From Streptomyces aidingensis (GTDB lineage Bacteria; Actinomycetota; Actinomycetes; Streptomycetales; Streptomycetaceae), in contig NZ_FOLM01000012.1 in assembly GCF_900112355.1 (NCBI RefSeq), positions 166,689-230,688 on the forward strand: DNA of 64,000 nucleotides, in the 5' to 3' direction. Below the pieces are notes generated by a model. The model was given only the letters and a program-made list of their open reading frames with translations. It had not been told where the DNA came from and did not search any database. Positions 41,884 through 50,905 of this stretch are shown piece by piece (position 1 is the stretch's first letter; every line of letters starts with the position of its first letter). The position numbers and the translations under genes are program-made.

Positions 41884-42723
41884 TCAGGCGGGGCCGGGGG
41901 CGAGGACGGCGGACGGCGGCGGCGGTGGTGGTGGTGCGGCGGCGGAGGGGCCGTCGGCCGGCGGCAGCACCCGGGTGCCGGCGGGGGTGGCGAGCAGCAG
42001 CGAGCGGTCCGGGACCTCCTGCCAGCCGGTGCCGTCCTCGGTGTCGGGTTCGGAGGCGACGGTGACGGCGTTGCCGGGCCCGGGCTCCGCCCGCCACCAC
42101 AGGGTGTCGCCGTGGCGGACGGCGGCGATGGAGCGGCCGTCGGTGAGCAGCAGATTGAGCCGGGCGTCCGGGCGGACCGCGGCGGTGGCGTGTACGACGG
42201 CGGCCAGCGCGTCGCCGGCCGGGGTGCCGCTGCGCAGCAGGGTGAGTGTCATGGCCCACAGGAGGGCGGAGTCGCAGCGGGCCTCCAGGGAGAGCAGCGC
42301 GGCGGGGGAGAGCGGCCAGCCGGTGTCGGCGGGCAGGTCGGTCCAGCGGCTGACGGCGCCGTTGTGGCTGAACAGCCAGGGGCCGGCGGCGAAGGGCGCG
42401 GCGGCGGCCTCGTCCTGGCTGGTGCCGGCGGTGGCGGAGCGGACGGCGGCGAGCACGGCGGTGCTGCGCACGGCCCGGGCCAGGTCGGGCAGGTTGCCGT
42501 CGGCCCAGAGGGGGATGGAGCGGCGGTAGCGGGCCGGTTCGGGGGCGGGCCCGCCGGGCGGGGCCGGCTCCGGGTACCAGCCGATGCCGAAGCCGTCGGC
42601 GTTGACGGTGCCGTGGCGCTGGCGGCGCGGGGCCCACGACTGGCGGTGCAGGCCGTAGGGCGGTGCGGTGATCAGCTCGGCCAGGGTGCGGGGCGGCCCG
42701 AGGTAGGCGAGATGGCGGCACAT
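41884..42723 (-). CDS. egtC: Gamma-glutamyl-hercynylcysteine sulfoxide hydrolase
   Basis: 279 residues. It starts MCRHLAYLG, so Cys2 becomes the N-terminal nucleophile of a class II (Ntn) amidohydrolase. GFGIGWYPEP and FSHNGAVSRWTDLP are the conserved glutamine-amidotransferase-like motifs. It removes glutamate from the EgtB product. A Pro-rich C-terminal tail is variable. It lies between egtB (15 bp) and egtD (22 bp). Confidence 0.94.
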   Translation of the reverse strand: MCRHLAYLGPPRTLAELITAPPYGLHRQSWAPRRQRHGTVNADGFGIGWYPEPAPPGGPAPEPARYRRSIPLWADGNLPDLARAVRSTAVLAAVRSATAGTSQDEAAAAPFAAGPWLFSHNGAVSRWTDLPADTGWPLSPAALLSLEARCDSALLWAMTLTLLRSGTPAGDALAAVVHATAAVRPDARLNLLLTDGRSIAAVRHGDTLWWRAEPGPGNAVTVASEPDTEDGTGWQEVPDRSLLLATPAGTRVLPPADGPSAAAPPPPPPPSAVLAPGPA

Positions 42724-42738
42724 GGGTTCCCCTTCCTG

Positions 42739-44145
42739 TCAGGCGTCCGTGCCGGAGGCGTCGCGGGCGGTGCGGAAGCCGGCGAAGATCTGGCGGCGGA
42801 TCGGGTAGTCCCAGTTGCGGAAGGTGGACCGGCAGGCCACCGGGGCGACGCCGAAGGCGCCGCCGCGCAGCACCTTGTACTCGCTGCCGAAGAACACTTC
42901 GCTGTACTCCCGGTAGGGGAAGGCGGCGAAGCCGGGATAGGGGAGGAAGTCGGAGGAGGTCCACTCCCAGACGTCGCCGAGCAGCTGGCGGGCGCCGGAG
43001 GGGGCCGCGCCGGCCGGGAAGGAGCCGGCCGGGGCGGGCTGGAGATGGCGCTGGCCGAGGTTGGCGTGGTCCGGGCCGGGCGGGGTGTCGCCCCACGGGT
43101 GGCGGCGGGAGCGGCCGGTGGCCGGGTCGTGCCGGGCGGCCTTCTCCCACTCGGCCTCGGTGGGCAGCCGGCGGCCCGCCCAGCGGGCGTAGGCGTCCGC
43201 CTCGTACCAGCAGACGTGCAGCACGGGCTCCTCCGGCGGCAGCGGCTCGGTGCGGCCGAAGCGGCGGCGCAGCCAGCCGCTGCTGTCGCGGAGCCAGAAC
43301 TGGGGGGCCTCCAGTCCGGCGTGCTCCTTGTGTGCCCAGCCCCGCGGGTGCCACCAGCGGGGGTCGCGGTAGCCGCCGGCCGCGATGAACTCCTGGTAGG
43401 CGGCGTTGGTGACCGGCACGGTGTCCAGCCAGAAGGCCGGGAGCTCGACGGTGTGCGCGGGGCGTTCGTTGTCCAGCGCCCAGGGGTCGGTGTCGGTGCC
43501 CATGGTGAACGGGCCGCCGGGGACCAGCACTTCGCGGGGCAGGGCGGCGGCGCCGGCCGGGGCGGGCGGCGGCGCGGGGGCGTGCAGCACCGGTTCGCCC
43601 GTGCGCAGTTGGTGGGTGGCGAGCATGGTCTCGTCGTGCTGCTGCTCGTGCTGGGCGATCATGCCGAAGACGAAGGCGTCGCGCAGCAGCGGGCCGGCCC
43701 CCGGGTCGTCCGGATCGCTGTTCTCCAGTACCTCAAGGGCGAGGTCCCGGACCCGGGCGCCGTAGTCGCGGGCCTGGCCGGGGGTGAGCAGGGGGAGGGC
43801 CGGGCGGTCGGCGCGCGGGTGGCGGAAGGCGTCGTAGAGGTGGTCGATGTCCGGGCGGACGCCGGGCCGCCCGCCGGCCTGGCGGACGAGCCAGAAGTCC
43901 TCCTGGTTGGCCACATGCGCCAGGTCCCAGACCAGGGGGGACATCAGGGGCGAGTGCTGGGCGGTGAGCCCGGCCTCGTCCAGGCAGTCGGTGAGGGCGG
44001 CGGTGCGGCGGCGGGCCCGCTCCAGCTCGGCGCGGGCGAGTTCGCGCAGCGAGGCAGCGGAGGAGGCGTCGGTGCCGGTGCCGGTTCCGGTGTCGGTGTC
44101 GGTTCCGGTGGTCGGGGGGTGGGTGGTCTCCTGGTGCAGCGTCAA
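42739..44145 (-). CDS. egtB: Iron-dependent ergothioneine sulfoxide synthase
   Basis: 468 residues from TTG 44145 (AGAAAGG 8 nt upstream; no better start). A Gly-Thr-rich N-terminal tract precedes a DinB-like half with iron ligands in DLAHVANQEDFW and AQHEQQHDETM. The C-terminal half is an FGE-sulfatase domain (PGGPFTMGTD, RLPTEAEWEKAAR, GDVWEWTSSDF). It joins gamma-glutamylcysteine to hercynine with O2. A TTG start is rare and may limit expression. Confidence 0.95.
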   Translation of the reverse strand: MTLHQETTHPPTTGTDTDTGTGTGTDASSAASLRELARAELERARRRTAALTDCLDEAGLTAQHSPLMSPLVWDLAHVANQEDFWLVRQAGGRPGVRPDIDHLYDAFRHPRADRPALPLLTPGQARDYGARVRDLALEVLENSDPDDPGAGPLLRDAFVFGMIAQHEQQHDETMLATHQLRTGEPVLHAPAPPPAPAGAAALPREVLVPGGPFTMGTDTDPWALDNERPAHTVELPAFWLDTVPVTNAAYQEFIAAGGYRDPRWWHPRGWAHKEHAGLEAPQFWLRDSSGWLRRRFGRTEPLPPEEPVLHVCWYEADAYARWAGRRLPTEAEWEKAARHDPATGRSRRHPWGDTPPGPDHANLGQRHLQPAPAGSFPAGAAPSGARQLLGDVWEWTSSDFLPYPGFAAFPYREYSEVFFGSEYKVLRGGAFGVAPVACRSTFRNWDYPIRRQIFAGFRTARDASGTDA

Positions 44146-44199
44146 GGCAGAAACCTTTCTGCGGTGTGGGTGTTTCCGGGGGCGGCCCGGCCGGGACGG

Positions 44200-45471
44200 T
44201 CAGGGACGGTGATCGAGCCAGTCGTCGGCCGGGCACCGGCCGCGCTCCGGATACCGCTCCGCGAAGGCGGCGACCGCGCGCCGCAGCTCCGCCGTCTCCG
44301 GATCGCGGGCCAGCGCCGCCTCCGCGGCGGCGAAGCAGGCCCGGGCCGCCTTGCCCAGCTCCGGATCGGCCGGGCCGTGCCGGGCGGCGCGCTCCCAGAC
44401 CTCGGCGGACGGCACCGGCCGGCCCCCGGTCAGCGGCTCGGTGGCGTCCACCGCCGCCTCGGCGGCGGCCGGATCGTCCAGCAGCGCGGAGACCAGGGCC
44501 ACCGCCACCGCCCAGTCGGGCCCGCGCTGGGCGTCCACCATCCGCAGCTCCAGCCAGCCGCGGGCCCGGACGGGCGGGAACAGGGTGGAGAGGTGGTAGT
44601 CGAGATCGGCCGGCCGGGGCGGCGCCCAGCCGGGCGGCGGGCGGCGCAGCCAGGAGCGGAAGGTCAGCCCCCGGGGGGCCGACCAGTCGGCCGGTGCCGG
44701 GCGCCGCACGCACAGCAGCTCCGCGTCCAGCGCATAACCGGTCCAGGCGGCGCGGGGATCGTCCGGTGCCCCGTCCGCGGGCCAGGGCGGGGGACGGGTG
44801 CGGCCCGGGTCCAGCCGGGCCCAGATCGCCTGCCGGGTGGACCGCCACCCGGTGGGACGGCCGCGACGCAGCGGGGAGTTGGCGAACGCCGCCACCAGCA
44901 CCGGTCCCAGCCGGTGGGCCAGCCGCCAGCGGTACCGGTAGCCGGCCGGGCCCGCGGTGTCGTCACCGGCGTCCACATTGATCTGGACCGAGGCGGTGGC
45001 GCGCATCATCAGCCGGCCCCAGGGGCCGGCCCGGTCGAAGAACCGCTCCATGGCCGCGTAACGCGGATGATCGAGCACCCGGGCCGGGCTGCCGAGCGGA
45101 TCCAGCCCCGCCCCCACGGCCTTCAGGCCCGCCTCGGCCAGCGCCTCGAAGAGGACCGACTGGTCCGCGGCGGCGGCCCGCACGCACCGCGCGGCCGAGG
45201 AGGCGGCCGGGGTGGACAGCTCGATCTGGCCGCCCGGCTCCCGGGTGAGCACCCCGCCGCCGGGCAGGCCCCCGGCGGCGGCGAGCCGGTCGAGGACCGC
45301 GGCCGGCCGGCCGGGCGCCACCGGGGCGGCCGGGGTGCCGCCGTCGTGCACCAGCCACTCCAGTTCGACACCGGTACGGCCGGGCGGGCCGGTCTTGAAA
45401 CAGATGCCGCCGGTGTGGGCGACCGCCGACTCCTCGGTCAGCGGCGCCTCTTCGTCGAGGCCCGTCTCCAT
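44200..45471 (-). CDS. egtA: Glutamate-cysteine ligase
   Basis: 423 residues from ATG 45471 (GTGGAG 5 nt upstream). GVELEWLVHD, GGQIELSTPA and the VQINVDAG / ANSPLRRGRPTGWRSTRQ segments are the GCS2-type glutamate-cysteine ligase core. It makes gamma-glutamylcysteine for EgtB. First gene of the egt operon, followed by egtB after 54 bp. No egtE (lyase) lies in the window, so the last C-S cleavage is probably done by an unlinked enzyme. Confidence 0.93.
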   Translation of the reverse strand: METGLDEEAPLTEESAVAHTGGICFKTGPPGRTGVELEWLVHDGGTPAAPVAPGRPAAVLDRLAAAGGLPGGGVLTREPGGQIELSTPAASSAARCVRAAAADQSVLFEALAEAGLKAVGAGLDPLGSPARVLDHPRYAAMERFFDRAGPWGRLMMRATASVQINVDAGDDTAGPAGYRYRWRLAHRLGPVLVAAFANSPLRRGRPTGWRSTRQAIWARLDPGRTRPPPWPADGAPDDPRAAWTGYALDAELLCVRRPAPADWSAPRGLTFRSWLRRPPPGWAPPRPADLDYHLSTLFPPVRARGWLELRMVDAQRGPDWAVAVALVSALLDDPAAAEAAVDATEPLTGGRPVPSAEVWERAARHGPADPELGKAARACFAAAEAALARDPETAELRRAVAAFAERYPERGRCPADDWLDHRP

Positions 45472-45799
45472 GCGCACTCCACTTCTGCTTCCCCGGGCCC
45501 GGCCCCGTCACGCCGCCCCGGGCGATCCCTTTCGGCCCGGTTTGGCGCGGGCGGTGTGCCCGGCCCCATCCCGCTTCGCCCGCTCCTGCCGCGCCCGGCC
45601 CGCTTCGTCCGCCTCCGCGTCCGGTCCTGCTCGTCGATCACGGGCCGTCGATCACGGGCCGTCGATCACGGGCCGTCGAGCCCGGCCCGTCCGATCCTGA
45701 CAGGCGCCACTGACACAGCACCGCGGAAGCCGCCGGGGAGTCCCCTGCCCTTGCCCGGTTCTTCGCCCGTCCGTTCCGCGGGCGTCGACGCCCGCGGAG
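45472..45799. other. Intergenic region upstream of egtA
   Basis: It separates egtA from the flavoprotein gene, both minus strand. It must contain the egt promoter, which I could not define. The main structure is a 14-bp tandem repeat at 45633-45674. Confidence 0.4.
45633..45674. repeat. Three-copy 14-bp tandem repeat
   Basis: GTCGATCACGGGCC is repeated head to tail at 45633-45646, 45647-45660 and 45661-45674, followed by a decayed fourth copy (GTCGAGCCCGGCC). It lies in the egtA upstream region. Confidence 0.85.
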
Positions 45800-47182
45800 T
45801 CAGCCGGGTCCGCCCAGGTCGGCGAGGGCTGCTTCGATCGCCCGGTGGAAGGTGGGGTAGGCGTAGATCATGTGGCGCAGTTCGGCCAGGGGAATCCGGG
45901 TGTGTATGGCGAGCTGGAGGCCGTGCAGCAGCTCGCCGCAGCCCGGCCCGGCCGTGGTGGCGCCGACCAGCACCTCCCGGTCGGCGTCCGCGACCAGCTT
46001 GACGAAGCCGTCGTTGCCCGCCCTGTGGATCCAGCCCCGGGTGGCGGACGCCAGCCGCGTGATGCCGGTGCGGACCCGGATGCCCTGTTCCAGGGCCTGC
46101 CGCTCGGTCAGGCCGGCCGCGCCCACCTCGGGATCGGTGAAGGTGACCCGGGGCAGCGAACGGTAGTCGGCCTCCGGCCCCGGGCGGCCCAGCACCTCCC
46201 GCACCGCGATCGCCGCCTGGTACATCGCCACATGGGTGAACGGGCCGCGGCCGGTGACATCGCCGACCGCCCACAGGCCGTCCGCGGCGCGCATCCGCCC
46301 GTCGGTGTCCAGCGCCCGGGCCGTGGGATCGAGACCGGCGTGCTCCAGGCCCAGCCCGGCCAGCCGGGGCCGCCGCCCGGTGGCCACCAGCAGCCGGTCG
46401 GCGGCCAGCACCTGACCGTCGCCGAGCTCCATCCGGAACGTGCCGCCCTCATGCTCCACCCGGACGGCGGTGGCGCCCAGATGCAGAAAGATCCCCTCCC
46501 GGTCCAGCACCCCGGCGAGCAGCCCGCCGGCCTCCGGCTCCTCCCGGCCCAGCAGGCGGTCCCCGGCCTCCACCACCGTCACCCGGCTGCCGAACCGGGC
46601 ATAGACCTGGGCGAGTTCCAGGCCGACCGGCCCGCCGCCCAGGACCAGCAGCGACCCGGGCACCTCACGCGCGGCCACGGCCTCCCGGTTGGTCCAGTAC
46701 GGCACCCCGTCCAGGCCCGGCACGGGCGGGGCCTGCGGGGCGGAGCCGGTGGCGATGATCACCCCGCGCCGGGCGGTGAACTCCTCGTCGCCGACGGCCA
46801 CCCGGCGGGGGCCGGTCAGCCGGGCCCGGCCGCGCACCAGCCGGCCGCCCCGGCCGGAGAACCGGTCCGCGGCCACCGTGTCGTCCCATTCGTCGGTGGC
46901 CTCCTCGCGGATCCGGGCCGCCACGGGGGACCAGTCGGGTGAGACCTCGGCGGCGCCGGCCATCCCCGGCACCCGGCGGGCCTCGGCCAGCAGGTCCGCG
47001 GCGCGGACCATCATCTTGGTGGGCACACAGGCCCAGTACGCGCACTCGCCGCCGACCAGCTCGGCCTCGGCCGCGACCACCTCCAGCCCGGCCGAGGCCA
47101 GTTCACCGGCGGCGTGCTCGCCGCCCACACCCATGCCGATCACCACCACATCGACCTCGGTGGCCGTCGTCCGCTGCGCCAT
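45800..47182 (-). CDS. FAD-dependent pyridine nucleotide-disulfide oxidoreductase
   Basis: 460 residues from ATG 47182 (GGAGGGA 6 nt upstream). FAD loop VVIGMGVGGEHAAGELASAGL, redox motif GGECAYWACVPTK (Cys-x4-Cys), NAD(P) loop VLGGGPVGLELAQVYARFGS, second FAD strand GLWAVGDVTG, and an AYPTFH C-terminal interface segment with the catalytic His. It belongs to the lipoamide dehydrogenase/mercuric reductase superfamily, near the mycothione-reductase-like or LpdA-like actinobacterial group. The substrate is not determinable here. Confidence 0.87.
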   Translation of the reverse strand: MAQRTTATEVDVVVIGMGVGGEHAAGELASAGLEVVAAEAELVGGECAYWACVPTKMMVRAADLLAEARRVPGMAGAAEVSPDWSPVAARIREEATDEWDDTVAADRFSGRGGRLVRGRARLTGPRRVAVGDEEFTARRGVIIATGSAPQAPPVPGLDGVPYWTNREAVAAREVPGSLLVLGGGPVGLELAQVYARFGSRVTVVEAGDRLLGREEPEAGGLLAGVLDREGIFLHLGATAVRVEHEGGTFRMELGDGQVLAADRLLVATGRRPRLAGLGLEHAGLDPTARALDTDGRMRAADGLWAVGDVTGRGPFTHVAMYQAAIAVREVLGRPGPEADYRSLPRVTFTDPEVGAAGLTERQALEQGIRVRTGITRLASATRGWIHRAGNDGFVKLVADADREVLVGATTAGPGCGELLHGLQLAIHTRIPLAELRHMIYAYPTFHRAIEAALADLGGPG

Positions 47183-47267
47183 GCGTCGTCCCTCCGCATC
47201 GTGGCCCGGGTACCGCAACGCATCCATCCTGGGCCGGAAACGGCGGCGCGGCGACGCGAGCCGCGGA

Positions 47268-47762
47268 TCAGGCGGGGGAGGAGAGGGGGCCCTGGGAGTC
47301 GTCGCCGTCGCCGGGAAGGCGGCAGACGTGCTGGAGATAGAGGGCGGCGGCACACACCGCGGCGCCCGCCAGGACCGCGAGCCCCGCATAGACCGCCTGG
47401 TCGCGGCGGTTGGCGACCTCCCAGTACGTCAGGGCGAGGAACAGGCCGCTGCCGCCGTACGCGCCCGCGGCCAGCGCCGAGACCAGCGCGCTGGCATGGC
47501 CGAAGATCACCGCCCGGGCCGCCAGCATCGGATCCACCCCCCGCGCGCCCGGCCGCCGCTCGCGCTGCGCGCGCAGCCGGGCACGCAGCGAGAGCGCGAC
47601 CGCCAGCAGCGCGAAGGCGATCAGCGCCAGCACCGCGGGGGCCGGCCCGGGCACGGCCGGCAGGGTGCTGCCGCGCGCGTCCCACAGCCAGGACAGGCCG
47701 AAGGCGAGCAGTGCCGCGCCGCCGAACAGGGCGAGCAGGATCCCGATCCGCAGATGAGTCAC
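47268..47762 (-). CDS. DUF3180 membrane protein
   Basis: 164 residues from GTG 47762 with four membrane helices (GILLALFGGAALLAFGLSWLW, AVLALIAFALLAVALSL, ALVSALAAGAYGGSGLFLALTY, AVYAGLAVLAGAAVCAAALYL). DUF3180 genes regularly follow folK in actinomycetes, and this one is 102 bp after it. DPMLAARAVIFGHASAL is the conserved central motif. Function unknown. Confidence 0.82.
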   Translation of the reverse strand: MTHLRIGILLALFGGAALLAFGLSWLWDARGSTLPAVPGPAPAVLALIAFALLAVALSLRARLRAQRERRPGARGVDPMLAARAVIFGHASALVSALAAGAYGGSGLFLALTYWEVANRRDQAVYAGLAVLAGAAVCAAALYLQHVCRLPGDGDDSQGPLSSPA

Positions 47763-47864
47763 TGTCCGGTCACTCCCCGCCGTGCCCCTCGTACGTCTGC
47801 GTCATCAGCTGCGTCATCGGCGTTGCCGGTGCCGGCGCCGCCGGCTGCCGGCCGCGGCGCACGG

Positions 47865-48473
47865 TCAGTCCGGCAGGACGAGGGTGACGCCCTCGCGGCG
47901 CCGGACGCCCTGCTCCGGGAGCCCGTGCAGCAGCTCCGCCACCCGGCCGTGACCGGGCAGCTCCGCGTCCGGATCGACATCGTGCCACGGCGCCAGCACA
48001 AAGGCCCGCTCATGGGCGCGCGGATGCGGCAGCGTAAGCCGCGGATTCTCGGACCGCACCCCCTGATAGGAGATGAGGTCGATGTCCAGGGTGCGCGGGC
48101 CCCATTGCTCGCCCCGCACCCGCGCGAACGCCTCCTCGATGGCCTGCGCCCGCTCCAGCAACGACGCCGGCGGCAGCGTGGTGCGGACGATCACCACGGC
48201 GTTGAAATAGGCCGGCTGGCTGTCCGCCGGCACGCCCCACGGCTGGGTCTCGTACACCGGGGAGACCGCCTTCACCCGCAGACCCGGGGTGTCGGCCAGG
48301 GCGTCCACCCCGCCCTGGAGGCTCTCCAGCCGGTTCCCCAGATTGCCGCCCAGTGACAGCACGGCGAATTTCGGGTTCTGCAGCGTGCTGTCCGCGGCAT
48401 CGACCTGCTCCACCACCGAGCGGTGGACGGGCTGCACGGTCGGGTCGGGCTTGGAAGCGGCATCGGGGCTCAT
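47865..48473 (-). CDS. folK: 6-hydroxymethyl-7,8-dihydropterin pyrophosphokinase
   Basis: 202 residues. SLGGNLGNRLESLQGGVDAL is the start of the HPPK fold, AEAF/FARVRGEQWGPRTLDIDLI gives the catalytic RxxxxxPRTLDIDLL signature, and PHPRAHERAFVL the C-terminal motif. It transfers pyrophosphate from ATP to the pterin. The first 30 residues are an extension. Its ATG overlaps the folB stop (ATGA at 48473-48470). Confidence 0.95.
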   Translation of the reverse strand: MSPDAASKPDPTVQPVHRSVVEQVDAADSTLQNPKFAVLSLGGNLGNRLESLQGGVDALADTPGLRVKAVSPVYETQPWGVPADSQPAYFNAVVIVRTTLPPASLLERAQAIEEAFARVRGEQWGPRTLDIDLISYQGVRSENPRLTLPHPRAHERAFVLAPWHDVDPDAELPGHGRVAELLHGLPEQGVRRREGVTLVLPD

Positions 48474-48829
48474 GGGCGGCTCCGCCTGATCGTGATGGTC
48501 ACGTCGTCAAAGGGCACGGCGATCGGGGCCTGCGGCTTGTGCACGGTCACCTCGACCTCCCGCACCGGTTCGAAGGAAAGGCACCGGTCGGCGATGCGCT
48601 GCGCCAGGGTCTCGATCAGCGCGCACGGTTCGCCGGAGACGATCCCCGTGACCTCCTCCGCGACCAGCCCGTAGTGGACCGTGCGGGACAGGTCGTCGGT
48701 CCGGGCGGCGGGACGGGTGTCCACGGAGAGTTCCAGATCGACCACGAAGGTCTGCCCCAGCGCCCGCTCCTCCGGGAGCGCGCCATGGGTGCCGCGGGCG
48801 CGCAGCCCGCGCAGCACGATGCGGTCCAC
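48470..48829 (-). CDS. folB: Dihydroneopterin aldolase
   Basis: 119 residues from GTG 48829 (GAGGAG 10 nt upstream). DRIVLRGLRARGTHGALPEERALGQTFVVDLEL is the family N-terminus, with the active-site Glu and Tyr in VHYGLVAEEV and Lys in TVHKPQAPI. It cleaves dihydroneopterin to 6-hydroxymethyldihydropterin and glycolaldehyde. Overlaps folK by 4 bp, so the two are coupled. Confidence 0.94.
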   Translation of the reverse strand: MDRIVLRGLRARGTHGALPEERALGQTFVVDLELSVDTRPAARTDDLSRTVHYGLVAEEVTGIVSGEPCALIETLAQRIADRCLSFEPVREVEVTVHKPQAPIAVPFDDVTITIRRSRP

Positions 48830-49171
48830 GCTGGTCTCACTCCTCGGTGGTCGGGATGGTCCGTCCGCCGGTCGGCGGGCAACGGCACACGGGCCCCGGA
48901 CCGCGGGCGGTGCCGGGCGGCCCTCCGCCCCACGCGGCCCTCCGGATGCCCGGTGGGCCCCGGATGTCCCCGGATGTCTCGGTATGGCTTTCGGTCGTCT
49001 CTCGCGCCGGTCGCACCGGCGTCCGGAACGAATCTACCCGGGCGCTCCGACACCCCCGCCGCACGGGGTACGGCGCGGCGCCCGGCCGGCCGCCCGGCCG
49101 TCCCCGTCCCGCTGCCTTCCGGGTGGTCCCGCGCGGTCCCGGCTGCCGGGGCCAGGTCCTACCCTTGAGCC
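48830..49171. promoter_or_regulatory. Divergent folB / folP control region
   Basis: 342 bp with no gene. On the plus side TACCCT (49160-49165) ends 6 nt before the folP ATG, predicting a leaderless mRNA. On the minus side a normal GAGGAG leader precedes folB. Confidence 0.5.
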
Positions 49172-50065
49172 ATGGACAGCACGCGCCCGACGGTGTCCGG
49201 CCTGCCGGAGTGGGGCCGCTGCGCCGTGATGGGCGTGGTGAACGTCACCCCGGACTCCTTCTCCGACGGCGGGCTGTGGTTCGCCCCCGAGGCGGCCGTC
49301 AAACACGGCCTGGATCTGGTCGCGCAGGGCGCCGACCTGGTGGACGTGGGCGGCGAGTCCACCCGCCCCGGCGCCCTCCGGGTGGACGAGGCCGAGGAGC
49401 TGCGCCGGGTGGTCCCGGTGGTGCGGGAGCTGGCCGCGGCCGGTGTGCCGGTGAGCGTGGACACCATGCGGGCGTCCGTGGCCGAGCGGGCCGTGGCGGC
49501 CGGCGCCCGGCTGGTCAACGATGTCAGCGGCGGGCGGGCCGATCCCCGGATGGTGCCGTTCGTGGCGGACGCCGGGGTGCCGTTCGTGGTGATGCACTGG
49601 CGCGGCCAGAGCGCCGATATGAACACCCGCGCGGTGTACGCCGATGTGGTCGGCGAGGTGGTGGCCGAGCTGCGCGCCGCCCTGGCGGCGGCGGTGGCCG
49701 GCGGCATCGACGAGCGGCGCATCATCGTGGACCCGGGCCTGGGCTTCGCCAAGCAGGCCCCGCACGATCTCGCGCTGGTGGCCTCGCTGGACCGGCTGCG
49801 GCACGAGCTGGGCCGCCCGATGCTGGTGGCCGCCTCGCGTAAACGGTTCCTCGGGCGGGTACTCGCCGGGCCGGACGGTACTCCGCCGCCCGCCCGGGAG
49901 CGGGACGCGGCGACCGCGGCGGTGACCGTGCTGGCCGCGCAGGCCGGTGCGTGGGCGGTGCGGGTGCACCAGGTGCGGCCGAGCGTGGACGCGGTGCGGG
50001 TGGCCGACGCGGTGCGGGCCGCCGCCGGGGCGGACGCGCGCGGAGGGGCGCCGGAACAACGGTGA
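49172..50065 (+). CDS. folP: Dihydropteroate synthase
   Basis: 297 residues. MGVVNVTPDSFSDGG and DLVDVGGESTRPGA are the two pterin-binding loops; RLVNDVSGG, VVMHWRGQ, DPGLGFAKQ and ASRKRFLG complete the family set. It joins p-aminobenzoate to 6-hydroxymethyldihydropterin pyrophosphate and is the sulfonamide target. It is divergent from folB-folK, whereas in many Streptomyces all lie in one direction. Confidence 0.95.
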   Translation: MDSTRPTVSGLPEWGRCAVMGVVNVTPDSFSDGGLWFAPEAAVKHGLDLVAQGADLVDVGGESTRPGALRVDEAEELRRVVPVVRELAAAGVPVSVDTMRASVAERAVAAGARLVNDVSGGRADPRMVPFVADAGVPFVVMHWRGQSADMNTRAVYADVVGEVVAELRAALAAAVAGGIDERRIIVDPGLGFAKQAPHDLALVASLDRLRHELGRPMLVAASRKRFLGRVLAGPDGTPPPARERDAATAAVTVLAAQAGAWAVRVHQVRPSVDAVRVADAVRAAAGADARGGAPEQR

Positions 50066-50104
50066 CGGCAAGGGCGGCAGCGACGGCAGCAGCGAGGGAG
50101 TCGG

Positions 50105-50764
50105 ATGAGCAAGGCGCGCACGGACGACGTCGAGGCGGTGGCCGCGGCCAACACCGCGCTCTATGACGCGCTGGAGCACGGCGATCTCCAGGCCCTCTCC
50201 GACTGCTGGCTGGGGGAGGAGAAGGCCGGGGTCAGCGTGGTGCATCCGGGCTGGCCGGTGCTGAACGGGCGCGCCGAGGTGCTGCGCTCCTACGCCACCA
50301 TCATGGCCAACCACGAGTACATCCAGTTCTTCCTGACGGATGTGGAGATCTCGGTACTGGGCGACACCGCGCTGGTGACCTGCACGGAGAACATCCTCAC
50401 CGGCGGGCCGGCACAGCCGGACGGCTCGGCCGGGCCGCTGGTCGGCGGGGTGGTGGTGGCCACCAACATCTTCCGCCGGGCCGAGGACCGCAGCTGGAAG
50501 GTGTGGGCGCACCACGCCTCCCCGGTGCTGGCGGACGGCGAAGACGCCCCGGCCGAAGCCCAGCTGGACGACGTCGACGGCATCGACGGCATCGACGGCA
50601 TGGGCGGGCTCGGCGGCATCGACGAGACAGGGGATGTCGAGGACATCGCTGACATCGCTGACGTCGCTGACATCGCTGACATCGCTGACGCCGAGGACGT
50701 CGAAGACGTCGACGGCACCGACGACGGCGAGCAGGGCGACGGCCGTCCGCCCGGCGCGCCCTGA
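50105..50764 (+). CDS. NTF2-fold (SnoaL-like) protein with an acidic repeat tail
   Basis: 219 residues. Residues 1-145 are an NTF2-like domain: VEAVAAANTALYDALEHGDLQALSDCWL, VHPGWPVLNGRAEVLRSYATIM, and SWKVWAHHASPV. It normally follows folP. The C-terminal 70 residues are low-complexity acidic repeats, first DGIDGIDGMGG, then ADIADVADIADIADAEDVEDVDG, coded by 9-bp units. The tail is not part of the fold. No activity can be assigned. Confidence 0.8.
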   Translation: MSKARTDDVEAVAAANTALYDALEHGDLQALSDCWLGEEKAGVSVVHPGWPVLNGRAEVLRSYATIMANHEYIQFFLTDVEISVLGDTALVTCTENILTGGPAQPDGSAGPLVGGVVVATNIFRRAEDRSWKVWAHHASPVLADGEDAPAEAQLDDVDGIDGIDGMGGLGGIDETGDVEDIADIADVADIADIADAEDVEDVDGTDDGEQGDGRPPGAP

Positions 50765-50809
50765 CCGCCGTCCCCGGGCGGGGGGAGGGGGGACGCAAGG
50801 GCAGGTGCC

Positions 50810-50855
50810 CACAGATACCCACAGGTACCCAACTGTTGCCTCTGCTCGCTAGTGT
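50810..50855 (+). promoter_or_regulatory. Direct repeat and -10 upstream of the T7SS-like operon
   Basis: CCACAGATAC/CCACAGGTAC is a 10-bp-phased direct repeat (about 50810-50830), followed by TAGTGT (50850-50855) as a -10 candidate. No clear -35 is present, so activation by a protein bound at the repeat is possible. Confidence 0.35.
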
Positions 50856-50905
50856 GAGGGCCGGGAACGCGACGACGGCCGCACGACAGGGATCACGGGC
50901 AGGGC

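Noticed and set aside
41737..46002. A 1421-codon open frame on the plus strand
   Set aside because: It is antisense to egtD, C, B and A, all clear genes on the other strand. The frame is open only because of extreme GC bias, and its product is Gly/Arg-rich with no domain.
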